Assembly (NCBI GenBank): GCA_014925825.1
Contig: JACGCK010000413.1
Span: 1 to 27,157, forward strand
Reading direction: 5' to 3'
Length of the DNA stretch: 27,157 nucleotides
Origin: Pholiota molesta
Taxonomy: Eukaryota > Basidiomycota > Agaricomycetes > Agaricales > Strophariaceae
Shown: positions 9,731-19,919 of the stretch, piece by piece
Position numbering within the stretch: the stretch's first letter is position 1
Layout of the letters: each line of letters begins with the position of its first letter
Notes under the pieces: generated by a model
Databases searched by the model: none
What the model was told of the DNA's origin: nothing
The model's input: only the letters and a program-made list of their open reading frames with translations
Program-made: the position numbers and the translations under genes

Positions 9731-10018
9731 ACCTTCACGTCGGAATGGGTAGTTGAGATTTTCGAAGGCGTTGTGGTGAACCAAAGTTCACGCAAATTTG
9801 AATAATCGTATACGATAGTGATATTTTAAAATTCAATTCAATCTTAACACATTGTTTTCGTTGCTGCACTCCACGTTTTCTCTTCCTTAGATTGTGTAAT
9901 CGGATTTATGAGCTTGAAGAAACTGATGGGTGAAAGACATTTACCTCGTCAAGGATATCATTTCTTCAATTTGAGTATTTATCGAATCTCAGGCCTGCTC
10001 CAAGTCGACGCGGAGTAA
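9731..10018. other. Intergenic, no gene seen
   Basis: Short AT-rich gap between the 3' ends of the gene above and the oxygenase pseudogene. Confidence 0.4.
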
Positions 10019-10650
10019 TCAGAAAGCCATATCCACGGATGGCCATCTTGTAATTGCACAGATACATGAAAAGAGAATCTTAAAGGACTTCATTTTCGAA
10101 TTTGACGAATTTTTCCATGGAGCAGTACTATTTATCGTTGTGGCGCTCGCAGTATTGCGCCGCAGACCAGCTGGAGCAGCGTCGATGCCTCTGAGAAGTT
10201 TCTTGATACTGAAGAACCTGGTCGACACTGAATCGAAGGGATAATTGTAAGATAGGCCGAACGCAAGCAAGCCGCCGTTCGGAGGAAATTTGGGGGCGGT
10301 GAGAAGCGAGGCGAGCCGCCGAGCCGTTGCTCAAGGTCGAGAGAGTCTGTGCATCATTCTGAGCCGTAACTTCGGAGAGACCATGGGGTGGACTACTGGG
10401 AACTGACATGGCAGAGTTTCAAGTGAGGGTGACACAATATCCGCTCGAGGTTCGTCATCGCTGAATCATGCGGTGAAAGCTACGTGTGGGCTGTCGGTAG
10501 AGAAGCCAGATATTGCTCTGCCAAAGTCAAATGTGTGTTCAACGTTGCCGTTACGGAAGTAGCAAGAACCCGATGATGTGAGGGGGCAGAAAGGACAACA
10601 ACGAGGGAGCCGAACATTCTGTTGAGCGAAGAAAGAACCCATTCTAACAA
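10019..10650 (-). pseudogene. Broken copy of the Fe(II)/2OG oxygenase
   Basis: Matches the exon-3 part of the oxygenase at 6467-7347 in pieces. MFGSLVVVLSAP corresponds to MFGSLVVVFPTP, then a frame change, then EHTFDFGRA and DSPHVAFTA correspond to REYTFDSAKT and DAPHVAFAA, followed by a stop and FSDDEP where the intact copy has FSDVEH. Later PNGGLLAFGLSYNYP corresponds to RKGGRLAFDLSYEYP. At least two frameshifts and a stop are present, the distal iron-ligand histidine is lost, and the N-terminal exons are not seen. It is clearly a relic of a duplication on the same strand. Confidence 0.75.
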
Positions 10651-10814
10651 GTGAGACGATCGTCGTCGTGGATTGCAGTTCGGAGGTAGTGGTCCTGGCA
10701 AGCTGCTCACCCTGGTTAGGCTCCGGAAGTGGCGGTCCGCCGCATCACGCCGACAATGACGCAGCACGCCCCTGATCAACAACGCAAAACAACACTCACA
10801 TCTCCACCACCATC

Positions 10815-12484
10815 ATGTCCGACGAGCAAGCGCCCGAAATCCAAATCAATGTCAAAGGTATGCGCTTTTCAACTCTACACAGCGCCTGCGACTGACTATG
10901 CCCAACTGGGCGGCAGGCCCAAGCGAGCTGAAGCTACAGATCTCGATAACGACGGATAAGACCGTGTTGGAGCTCAAGCAGGCCATCGCGGCCAAATCGG
11001 ATGTGGAAGCAGACAGACAGCGTCTCATTTACTCTGGCAAGTTGATTTGTTCATGTACCACATACGCTATATTAACATATCCGACGCAAAACAGGCCGTG
11101 TACTGAAGGTGCTTCCCGTGTAGTTTCCTTAGTCAACAAGTGGCTAATTTCTGATATCATTGCCTTACAGGATGATGATCTGCTGTCTGTATACAAGATC
11201 CAGTCGACGCACACAATCCACATGGTCAAGGGCGTGTCACGCTCGACGGGCGGAGGCTCGTCGTCCACCGGCGGCGCAAGTCCCGCACCACAGCAGCTCC
11301 CGACCATGCAGACCGGCCAGAACGTGCACGACCCCCTGACACAACTCAACGGCCACATGGGCTTCGGCGCCATGGCAGGCCTGAACCCCTTCGGCGAGCT
11401 AGGGCTAAACCAGAACGATCCGAACATGGTGTGTGTGTTTGACTCGTTCGTTTTCGCTGGGGCCCGGGGCTGCTTGGGCTGCCAGACAGAACATTCTAGT
11501 GGTTTACCCCGGATCGCTGACATCATTATTTGCAGATGCAGACCATGATGAACTCGCCGCAGTTCCTGCAGCAGATGTCCGCTATGATGTCCAACCCCGC
11601 GATCATGGACCAAATCATTGCGAGCAATCCCCAACTCGCGTCGATGGGCCCGCAGGTCCGTCAGGCGTTCCAGGATGAAGGGTTCCGGCAGATGGTGTAG
11701 GTACCCGTTCGATCCCATCCCAGACCATTTCGTCTATCTTTCTTATTCTTCTCTGAATAACTCACTGATTATCCAACCTTCATCAGCTCCAACCCAGAAT
11801 CCCTACAACAAATGCTCCGCATGGCGCAAGTCCTCCAAGGCGCAGGCCTCGGAGGCGCCCCATCCCCCTTCGGCGCTAGTCCCTTCGGCGCCCCCGCCCA
11901 GCCCTCCTTCCCCGCGCCCGGCACGCCGAACACCGCCGCGGCGCAGACCGCCAACACGCCCGCCGCCTCCCCTAACGCCGCCAGCCCGACGACGCCCGCC
12001 GCGGGCGCCGGCGCGCCGCCGATCAACCCCTTTGGCTTCTTCTCGGGGCTGGGCGGCGCGAACCCTGCATCGCCTGGTGCGGGGACGGGCGCGGCTGCGG
12101 GAGGGGCGGCGCCGAACCCGTTCGGGTTCAACCCTGCGATGATGTCGCAGATGCTTGGGCTTGGGGGCGCGTATGGGGGTGGTCCTGGGGCGGGAGGCCT
12201 GGGTTCGTATGGAGGGTTTGGGGGATCCCCACCGCCGCCTGCGGATACGCGGCCGCCAGAGGAGAGGTTCCAAGTGCAGCTTCAGGTTTGTCGAATGCCT
12301 CAAGTAAGTGTAGTTTTGGTGCTGATGTCTAATTTTTGCTTGTTTTATGTAGCAACTACAAGATATGGGCTTTACAAATGCACAACAGAACATACGTGCG
12401 CTGCTCGCGACGGGCGGGAACGTGCAGAGTGCGGTCGACTATATATTTGGTGGGGTGGGCTGTGATTATCTTCGGTGCGTCTAG
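10815..12484 (+). CDS. DSK2: Dsk2/ubiquilin, UBL-STI1-UBA shuttle protein
   Basis: Shuttles ubiquitinated proteins to the proteasome: the N-terminal ubiquitin-like domain binds the proteasome and the C-terminal UBA binds ubiquitin. Exons are 10815-10857, 10917-11036, 11095-11108, 11171-11428, 11536-11696, 11787-12285 and 12353-12484, giving 408 aa. UBL is about residues 9-80 (RQRLIYSGRVLKDDDLL). An STI1-type region is about 146-215 (NSPQFLQQMSAMMSNP). A long Ala/Gly/Pro-rich linker follows, then UBA about 366-404 (QLQDMGFTNAQQNIRALL). Intron 2 is a GC-AG intron (GCAAGT at 11037) and exon 3 is only 14 nt; both are forced by the conserved YSGRVLKDDD junction. The C-terminus extends a few residues (CDYLRCV) past the usual end. 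Exon 6 is strongly GC-rich compared with its surroundings. Confidence 0.93.
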
Positions 12485-12671
12485 ATGGTAGGGTTTTCCC
12501 ATTTCGTGGTCGTGGTTTTGAATGGGGAATTGTTGGGAACGGTGACACCAGGATTGATTGAGAGAACGCAATCATAGTGGTCATCAGGCTGGGGAGGTCC
12601 ATAGTGTGTAGGGACACTCAAGAGAGGACGATATACACGCTCCACGGGGCATTGTCTTGTTGTATCTATTA

Positions 12672-12925
12672 CTATTGTCTTGTTCATGAATTTCGCGGTA
12701 TCGTCATCGTCCATGGGAGCCTCTCTCGCCTTCTGAGTAGGCAGAACAACACGCACGTGAAGTTCATATCGTTGATTTGTGGGTCCATCCCAAGCCTTCA
12801 CCGGCTCACCTTCTGCCACCATGGACTGTTGTCCCGTGTATTAGTAGAGAATGGAGGTTTGTACATTGCAGATGGAGAGGTTAAGCTGGATCAAGCGTGG
12901 AGAGATTTCATAAATTGGTAGTGGT
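12672..12925 (+). pseudogene. Deletion remnant of unrecognised three-copy gene, copy 1
   Basis: Has the same upstream sequence as the copy at 13044-13701 (shared blocks GAATTTCGCGGTATC, CCATGGGAGCCTCTC, GTGGGTCCAT, CACCTTCTGCCACCATGGAC). The ATG at 12821 is followed after a few codons (MDCCPVY) by a stop and directly by the last part of the gene (GGLYIADGEVKLDQAWRDF). About 0.5 kb of coding sequence and the intron are missing, so this is an internal-deletion derivative placed head-to-tail with copy 2. Confidence 0.7.
12754..12759. promoter_or_regulatory. CACGTG motif upstream of copy 1
   Basis: Palindromic CACGTG, the core recognised by bHLH factors, inside the shared block ACGTGAAGTT about 65 bp before the ATG. 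It is also present twice upstream of copy 3 and is changed to CGCGTG before copy 2. Confidence 0.35.
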
Positions 12926-12940
12926 ACTTGAGTCATGTCG

Positions 12941-13701
12941 TTGTCTTGTCCTTGAATTTCGCGGTATCATCCATGGGAGCCTCTCAACACGCGCGTGAAG
13001 TTTGTGGGTCCATTCCAAGCTTCCCGGTTCACCTTCTGCCACCATGGACCGTTGCCCAGTGTTCTGTATCGCTGATATCCCAGCCACCGTAAGTCAGAGA
13101 AAATCACCGTTTCATCGCTATAAAGCGCTATTTCCCTCAGTTCTTGCTCTACAGACCCTAGATCTCCTCTTGGAATGCACCCAGGAATATCTAACCCCTA
13201 CAGCACACGTATCCAAACGCGTTGTCATCATGGACACCAAAGATATCGCTACTATCACCGAAGGATCTTCTCCTCCTATCGCCTCATCTCCTACCGCCTT
13301 TCTCGGCCTTTCCCTCAAGGAAGTGCGCGATTGGTTTGACGCAAATATCACCGAACCATGCCCGGAACGATTCATGTCGCATTGCTTCCTGGTGCTTGAC
13401 AACGAAAGCATAGAGGATGAAAGTTGTATATTTGTCGCCACGCAATATTCAGCTCCAGGAAATACACTCGCTGCGGTGTGATTTTGATGTTGCGTATCAG
13501 AGTGCCCTCATTTGCGATGTTCAAGAAATATCAATTGAGGAAGGCGTACCGGGGAGCTTCATGCGGAGCAGGGTGACTATGACGAAAGAAAACTTGCAGT
13601 TAGCACTGAAGGGAGGTTTGTGCATTGAAGATGGAGAGGTTAAGCTGGAAGAAGAGTGGAGAGATTTCAGTGGTTGTGAATCGGAGGAGTCTGGTGATTG
13701 A
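12941..13701 (+). pseudogene. Frameshifted copy 2 of unrecognised three-copy gene
   Basis: No known domain recognised. Upstream repeat from 12941; ATG at 13044 in a strong CCACCATGG context. Exon 1 is 13044-13088 and a 66-bp intron (GTAAGT...ACAG) spans 13089-13154. The intron is supported by copy 3, where the same 66 bp is conserved at its ends but diverges freely inside. Exon 2 reads through MDTKDIATITEG, SPTAFLGLSLKEVRDWFD and CFLVLDNESIEDESC. Near 13455-13460 a 2-nt loss relative to copy 3 shifts the frame and stops it at 13481. The rest of the protein continues in another frame from about 13462 (HSLRCDFDVAYQSALICD, then DGEVKLEEEWRDF) to a TGA at 13701. About 195 aa if unbroken. A sequencing error cannot be excluded. 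Confidence 0.65.
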
Positions 13702-14112
13702 ACTTAAATCAAGTTGTTAAAAAGTTCAGCTGTAGGAAGAGAATTATTTACAAAGCCCAAATTGCACCTTGTGCTTGTAAACAACGTCGTTATATGCATA
13801 TGGGACAACAATAAGAGAAATTTTATAAATTATGACATCGCCTTCGCCATCGACGACGAGCGTCGCGTCGCAGCTCGCGCAAGACGCGCCTGAGATCAGG
13901 TTAAGCATATTATGAACAAATGGAACAAGAGGCCACCCGGGTGCTCAGCTCAGTTCAGTGAATCAGTGCCCACTGCCAGCGATAATATGTCCCACAATTA
14001 AGTGGGAATGTGGATTATAATATTTTTAGCGACCACCAATATCTTTTTATTCCCTTCCCCCTTATCCAGTATACCTCTCACTCATGTGCGGGTGCCCACT
14101 GGACGCGGAAAT
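13702..14112. other. Intergenic region with an orphan exon-like segment
   Basis: Mostly AT-rich. At 13832-13902 a GC-rich stretch starts with ATG and encodes a Ser/Thr/Ala-rich peptide (MTSPSPSTTSVASQLAQ...) ending at a possible GT donor, but no continuing exon follows before the convergent ETF-beta gene. I treat it as an exon-like fragment, not a gene. Confidence 0.35.
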
Positions 14113-15181
14113 TTAAGGGAAGCCCGCCTCTTTGAGCTTCGCCACCAGCTCGTCCACGTTCGCCACTTTGCCGCCGCCGACGCGCACGGGGGGCTCGCTC
14201 ACCTTGAGCGTCTCGAGCTGGGGTGTGTAGTCGACGCCAAGCGCGGCGGGGGTGAGCTTCTCGACGGGCTTTTTCTTCGCTTTCATGATGTTAGGTAGGG
14301 AGGCGTAGCGGGGCTCGTTGAGTCTGAAAATAAAATAAATAACCAAGCACGGTCGCTACATAAAGACACGCACCGCAGGTCCGTGGTGACCACCAGAGGC
14401 AGCCGACACCTGATCTCCTCGCCGCCGCCGTCGATCTCCCGCGTCACCAGCGCCTCGCCCTTCGCCACGTCCACGTCGAGCTTGCTCGCGAACGTCGCCT
14501 GGCTCCACCCGAGCAGCCCCGCGAGCATCTGTCCCGTCACGCCGAGGTCGTCGTCAATCGCCTGCTTGCCGAGGATCACCAGGTCGATCTTGTCCGCGGG
14601 CGTCGCCGCGCCCTTGTTCTGCTTCTCGATGACCGCCTGGAGCGTGCGCGCGATGGCGAGCGGCTCGGGCGCGGGGTGTGCCTCGGGGAGCTCGACGTGG
14701 ATCGCGCTGTCCGCGCCCATGGCGAGCGCGGTGCGGAGGGTGTCGAGGGACTTGGGGGGCCCGATGGAGATGGCTTTGATGGAGGTGACGGAGGCCTTGA
14801 GCTTCTCGCGCAGGCGCACGGCTTCTTCGACGGCTGTGGGGCGGTTGAGATGTGTGGGTCAAGCACTGGGGTGGGTGCACGCACCGATTTCGTCGAATGG
14901 GTTCTGAATGTGGGAGAGCGCGCGTAAGGTTGTGTTCTGAGGTATGATTTTGGTAATGTACAGACGCACCATGGAATGCTTCACGTTCGTGTCGATGCCC
15001 GTCTGTTGCGGGTTCACGCGGATCTTGACGGCATAGTCGACAGCGCTAGAATAGGCGGGGTGCGCGAATGACATGAGCTTTCCGCCATGCAAGGATATGG
15101 CAGCTTCCCTGCTGGACAGCAGAATACTCACCGCTTAACGGGGACGAGGATGTTGAGCAGGCGGGCGGGTGAAGGGCGCAT
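14113..15181 (-). CDS. Electron-transfer flavoprotein beta subunit
   Basis: Mitochondrial matrix subunit that, with ETF-alpha and FAD, carries electrons from acyl-CoA and amino-acid dehydrogenases to ETF-ubiquinone oxidoreductase. Exons are 15132-15181, 14970-15045, 14885-14903 (19 nt), 14374-14833 and 14113-14323, giving 271 aa, close to the usual 250-260. Seen: NILVPVKR at the start, [34 protein letters not shown], the nucleotide-binding [13 protein letters not shown], and the ETF-beta signature region near residues 178-199 ([20 protein letters not shown]). The lysine-rich segment after [18 protein letters not shown] is typical of the family. The small exon 3 is required by the conserved [14 protein letters not shown] junction. 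The N-terminus MRPSPARLL is a short basic targeting sequence at most; ETF-beta often lacks a cleaved presequence. Confidence 0.94.
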
Positions 15182-15394
15182 CGTGGGCGGCGAGAGCGGT
15201 GAGTGTCAAGGAGTGAGCAGAGGCACGCTATACCCGGACTGCCGTTTTCACGTGATGGTCCTCGCAAGAATTCCCGCCGCCGAATGTTAGCGAGCGTTGT
15301 GCAAATGAAGACTTTCGACCAGTATATTTAACACATATACAATCCAATGTCAGTTACAAAAAAACGAGGGTAGTTCTATGCCTCTGAAAAACTG

Positions 15395-16011
15395 TTACAT
15401 CGATTCCCACTTCCCTCGACCCTTTTCAGCCTGTATCCTCTTCGGCAGGGCACCTACATATGAGGTTTGGTCAATAATAACGTGAACTACAGACTTGATG
15501 ACTCACTTATATACTAGAAGAAAATGTGATCCATGAGCAATCCAATCTGAAGAACAAGTAGCTTACCACAACGAGTGCGGAGTTTCTGATGGTGATCAAA
15601 ATGAAGCCGCCTTTGACGTTCTTCATCTCGTACTTGGCCGCACCACTCGCATTGCGAAAAGTCTGGGAGAATCCTACAGAGGAGGCGACTACTCGCCATG
15701 TGAGATGGACTATCCCATTAGTCAGAAAGTTACTCACCGATGGCCAGCTCACTAGCTGTAAACCTCTTATTTTTACTCGGAAATAAAACATCCTTCAGAT
15801 TCGCCCGATGGGAGGACAGCCGCGCGTTAGCCGAATGCGGTGCCTGCAGTGCGCCTTCGTTGTTATCTTCATAATCAGCGATAGCCCTGAAGTAGTCCCC
15901 AACAAAGGCCTCGTCTAGCATTGAAGGATTGCCTTTCGACGTATAAAGGTCTTCGAAAATGGAGGCGAACTTTTCGTCAAGGTTAGAAATATTTCCGGTA
16001 TTGGTGGGCAT
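15395..16011 (-). CDS. Small unrecognised protein
   Basis: I do not recognise the family. Model: exons 15738-16011, 15567-15673, 15507-15513 (7 nt) and 15395-15453; introns of 64, 53 and 53 bp, all GT-AG; 148 aa. Start MPTNTGNISNLDEKFASIF at 16011; the frame stays open upstream but has no ATG before a stop. The N-terminal half is acidic and hydrophilic. The C-terminal half has an alternating pattern with one hydrophobic strand or helix (GGFILITIRNSALVVYIS) and ends in a basic tail (KRIQAEKGRGKWESM). No signal peptide. The 7-nt exon is inferred only because it restores frame between good splice sites; a different 3' end is possible. Transcribed away from the unclear gene at 16603-17515 by about 0.6 kb and toward the ETF-beta promoter. 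Confidence 0.5.
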
Positions 16012-16602
16012 TGCGACGAGGGGGTTAACACTGCCGGAACACGAAGGATTTCCGTCGTTGTATACACATTCGACGCCCAAATTACTAATCGAGGAGCAGG
16101 ACAGGCGCTGAACAGGATGACCGGAGTCTGACAGTGTAATGGATACCCAAACGGTAGCTGCTATATCTCAGGCTGTTCTCTCTCATTTCCCCTCACTGCT
16201 CAGTGGATCTGTGCATCTATTGAAGGTCATAACTATTAATTTTACCCCTTGTATTCTCTCTGATTTTGACCTCGTCTTCGTCTTAACCGTCCATTAAATA
16301 TTTATCTAGCCCGTATCTATTTTTATCGCATCATCTCGGTGGCATCTGTCCATCTAAATTTGATCTAAATACAATACAATCCATCCGTCCTATCCATCCT
16401 AGGCCTACCTGTACCTGTTTTATCGTGTTTTTTGTCCATAACTGACCGCGTCCGAACCATACCTCCCGTCTATTCATACATAATCCAAGCTCATATCAAG
16501 CTTCATCCAATCAAGTCTGATGCTACATACTATTATTCATTAACTACAATTATTTGACAATGATACATCGTGTTCTCGGAAAAAGATGGACTACTTATGT
16601 TA
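16012..16602. other. Intergenic, pyrimidine-rich, no gene seen
   Basis: The plus strand is C/T-rich with repeated TCCATC-like words around 16370-16400. No coding exon supported. It probably includes the promoter of the gene ending at 16011. Confidence 0.4.
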
Positions 16603-17515
16603 TTAATCTGCAAATGCGTTGAAGTTGGAGCAAGTTTCTGCGTCCTCCTTTTCTAGTTGCACGAATTCAAAGATCTTTGAAAACCTGTGGAACAATTAAG
16701 ATTTCCATATTATGAGAGCGGATAGAAAGGAGACGTACTCTACAATTTGGCAGTTAATGTGGGGGTCAGTGATATTAGATGCTGAACCTTTTGGCATTTC
16801 GACCCAGGCAGGATCAATAGACCAATATCCCCAAGCTTCTTCCAGACGGCCCTTTGCGGCTGCCTTCAGGAAAAAGTCTCTTTGTTCGTAACTGTTAAGG
16901 ACAATCAGAAACAAATATTATATATTTAATGAAGCCACTCAGCCGAGTATAATGTCAGTCAGCGCAAGGGAGTGCTCCCTGTACTTTTCAAGATACTTGG
17001 GCGCTAATTTTGTTAGTAGTCCTGGAACCAGAGTGTGATGGGTGCGAACCTTTCCAAGTCACCTCTGCCCTACGCCTTCCCGATTTCAATTCATGTATGG
17101 ATATGTACAGTGCGCCCACCTGTACCGCTCAGCAGTACTCCGTAGTACGTATTTGTAGTGCCATACTTTCTTTCCGCGTGTATCTCCTCCCAAAACTCCT
17201 GCTCTGCACCCACATTTGCACCCACTGCAGTACGCACTTCATGGACTCAGGCTCTCCAGGAAAATAGTGGCCTTATTTTCGAAGAGTTGGGAGTCCTGTT
17301 TTCTGTTTCTGTTCAAACTTCATGGGCGCCAAATGAAATATTCCTGCGCTCAAATGGATGCGGATGACGCCTGACTTGCGAAACAATATCTGGGTGAGCG
17401 CATTCAAATCAAAGGCCCGAACGCTATCTTCCAGCACTATCTTTAAATGGTCCGTATTTATGTAATTGATCCCCAATTCATATTCTGATGTCTTCGAACA
17501 TTCCTCAGAATTCAT
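16603..17515 (-). pseudogene. Unrecognised multi-exon gene with a mutated splice donor
   Basis: Coding-like blocks follow one another on the minus strand. A 5' block starts at the ATG at 17515 (MNSEECSKTSEYELGINY) and ends around 17310. A block at about 17115-17230 contains GANVGAEQEFWEEIHAE and KYGTTNTYYGVLLS. Then come 16943-17003 (PKYLEKYREHSLALTDIIL), 16739-16891 (YEQRDFFLKAAAKG, WSIDPAWVEMPKG) and 16603-16684 (FSKIFEFVQLEKED to TAA). The last intron, 16685-16738, is canonical. The intron between 17003 and 16891 should begin GTGAGT after codon part GG at 16943, but reads CTGAGT: the essential first G is a C at 16942. Junctions in the 5' half are unclear. The function is unknown; I call it a probable recent pseudogene, but a sequencing error would make it a gene. 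Confidence 0.42.
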
Positions 17516-17788
17516 CGGGACAAAATACTGTCGGCAGGACGACCTGGAAGAAGAGAAGGCTGATAGTGCTTTCCCGGCGCACGATACTCATTGGGAGTAG
17601 CTTTTATATATAAATTCGTATATTACCTTGCTCCCATTGAATGGAATGGTAGAAAGTTCGTCGCCATACGCAAGCCCTGGGCGCCTGGGCGTTTTGCTAC
17701 ACAATATGACTAAGCGCTGAGTTGATTTAAATATCCTCCATCATGTTGCCCTTCCCTTTCCTTAACCTCCTCCCTCTCCGTCTCGGTC

Positions 17789-19606
17789 ATGCATCTCGCC
17801 CTAGATCCTGTAGATCCCATCTACGACCTCATGAAGCCTCCGGCTGATGAGACGCTCTCTCAGAAGACCGCGCCTAAAAAGCGTGAATTGGATGCTCGAC
17901 ATCTAAGTGATGCCATTAGCAAACAGATCAACCAAGACTATGCAAATTCTGCGAAAGACAGGAATGTCGTCAAGGTCCTATTGCTAGGCCAGTCGGAGAG
18001 TGGTGAGTCCGAATATTCGTCTCGTTCAATGACAGGTTCTAACGAAGACACTTAACCAGGTAAATCCACTATGATAAAAAGTAAGTCTAGTCACTTCGTT
18101 CGGGGGCGGATGTTGTATTAATAAATCCAGATCTCCGCATCAAATATGCCCAGGAAGAATGGGAACGCGAGCGCGATAGCTGGCGTGTTGTTGTTCAGTT
18201 CAACGTCGTCCAGTCCATCAATGCTATAATTAGGGTCGTCGAATCCGAATTGAACAGCTGCGGGACCGAACAGTCTGACGACAAGAAGAATATGAACGGG
18301 CCAAACGACGCTGAAGCAGTGAAGTTTACGAACTGCAACCAGCTCCTCCTGGCCCGACTGGCTCCCCTACTCGGCGTCGAAGAAGACTTAAAACGGTGGT
18401 TGGGCGCCGGCTCTGATGAGTATACCCACTCGGCAACCCCACTCTCAGCCATTCAGCTCTCGGAGTCAATTTCCGCCACCATTGCTAGTTGCAAAGAGGA
18501 TATAAAGGCTCTCTGGCAAGACCAAACGGTGCGAGCGGCGCTGAAACGCCATCGAATTCAAATTCGAAATGATAACGGAGGATTGTATGGACTCTATTCT
18601 CGTTGCACCCACTTATGTTGACCTCTGTTAACCTATCATCTTCTTAGCTTTCCGAATGACCTCGATCGAGTCACAGCGCATGACTATGTTGTTCGTGACG
18701 ATGATATTATGCGTGCAAAACTGCGAACGGTTGGAATACAAGAGCACAGAATATATTTCAAGCAAGGGCCTCGGAAGAATCAAGAGTGTGAGTTCCCTCC
18801 GTCATTCGACTACTTGATTCGTGTTGTGAATTTTAACTGAACAAGTATCAGGCGAACAAACGTTCACATGGGAATGGCGTATCTTTGATGTCGATGGATG
18901 CCGAATTAAAGTGCGTTTAAGGGATTTATATTGCGGCGTCCTCACCATATCGACTGACGCCCTAATCACAGCGCAAGGCATGGCTTCCATACTTCGATAC
19001 CGTTGACGTTGCGATGTTTTGTAAGTGTCTGCGTCGCAGCTGGTCAGCTACAGACAATTCTAATTCAAGTTTATCGATTCTAGTTTCGCCTGTGTCCGCA
19101 TTCGACCAATATTTGGAAGAAGACTCTAGTACCAATCGTCTAGAAGATTCGATTATCCTGTGGACCTCGATATGCTCTTCGACGCTGTTAGCTAGGGCGC
19201 AGCTTATCCTTTTCCTCAGCAAGTGTGATTTACTCCGATGGAAACTCAAACGAGGTGTCCAACTGAGGCAGTACTTGCCGAGCTATGGTGATCAGCCTAA
19301 TGAAATAATGGCTGTTGTGAAGTGTCAGTCTATTACACCTCGACATGCAAATAGCCCTATCTGACCAGCTCTCTCTCTTGTAGATTTACGCGAAAAGTTT
19401 ATAGATATTGAAAAACGGCATTCTGTGGAACATCGACCTTGCTATGTATTCCCGGCTACCACCACTGTATGTTACCTTCACCTTTGACGGAGGTTTATTC
19501 ACTTCTGATGCTATCACATAAGGATACAATAGCAACTGGGATAATGTTGGATACTGTCCGCGACTGCGTCGTGCGCGAAAACCTCGCAGCTTCGCAGTTG
19601 ATCTGA
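17789..19606 (+). CDS. Divergent heterotrimeric G-protein alpha subunit
   Basis: GTP-binding signalling protein of the G-alpha family, 447 aa versus the usual ~350. Exons: 17789-18002, 18060-18080, 18131-18584, 18648-18787, 18852-18910, 18972-19020, 19084-19323, 19384-19466 and 19523-19606. P-loop LLLGQSESGKST (about 64-75) is canonical. The helical domain is enlarged, with a hydrophilic Asp/Lys-rich insert. Switch I reads DDDIMRAKLRTVGI (about 247-260); switch II reads DVDGCRIKRKAW (289-300) in place of DVGGQRSERKKW; G4 is FLSKCD (356-361) in place of FLNKxD; G5 is PATTTDT (416-422). Both GTP-hydrolysis residues are replaced: the switch I arginine by K254 and the switch II glutamine by C293. 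There is no Gly2, so no N-myristoylation, and no Cys near the N-terminus for palmitoylation. It is a family member by architecture, but its switching behaviour is probably unusual. Confidence 0.87.
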
Positions 19607-19919
19607 CCACCTTTAACCGTTATCAGGTCCAGACATGGGTCCTATCAGCCAAGACAATCATGTAGTAGTGTCGGGAAGTTTCTCAAAGTGAGCGAAGAAT
19701 TGCCAATCATTGCCAAAAGCAAGCTCGCACAACCCGCAGTGCAATTTGTCACTATGTACTTATAAACCAATGTATATAGCCTGATTTTTTAATGTTATTG
19801 CCACCAATTCAACCCATTGGTCTCCAATAGTTAGTTGCCCATCTTATTCCCTTCGTCTTCCAAGTGATCTGAGAATGTGATATGTATATGAATTAGAATA
19901 TTGTAATGTACATGTATTT
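19607..19919. other. Convergent 3' intergenic region
   Basis: Lies between the 3' ends of the G-alpha gene and the DUF6533 gene. AT-rich, with no coding signal seen. Confidence 0.4.

Noticed and set aside
11029..12393. Long minus-strand frames opposite Dsk2
   Set aside because: Low-complexity Arg/Pro/Ala frames produced by the GC-rich sense exon; they have no splice logic and cross real introns.
14383..14907. Plus-strand frames opposite ETF-beta
   Set aside because: Shadows of the GC-rich conserved ETF-beta exon 4.
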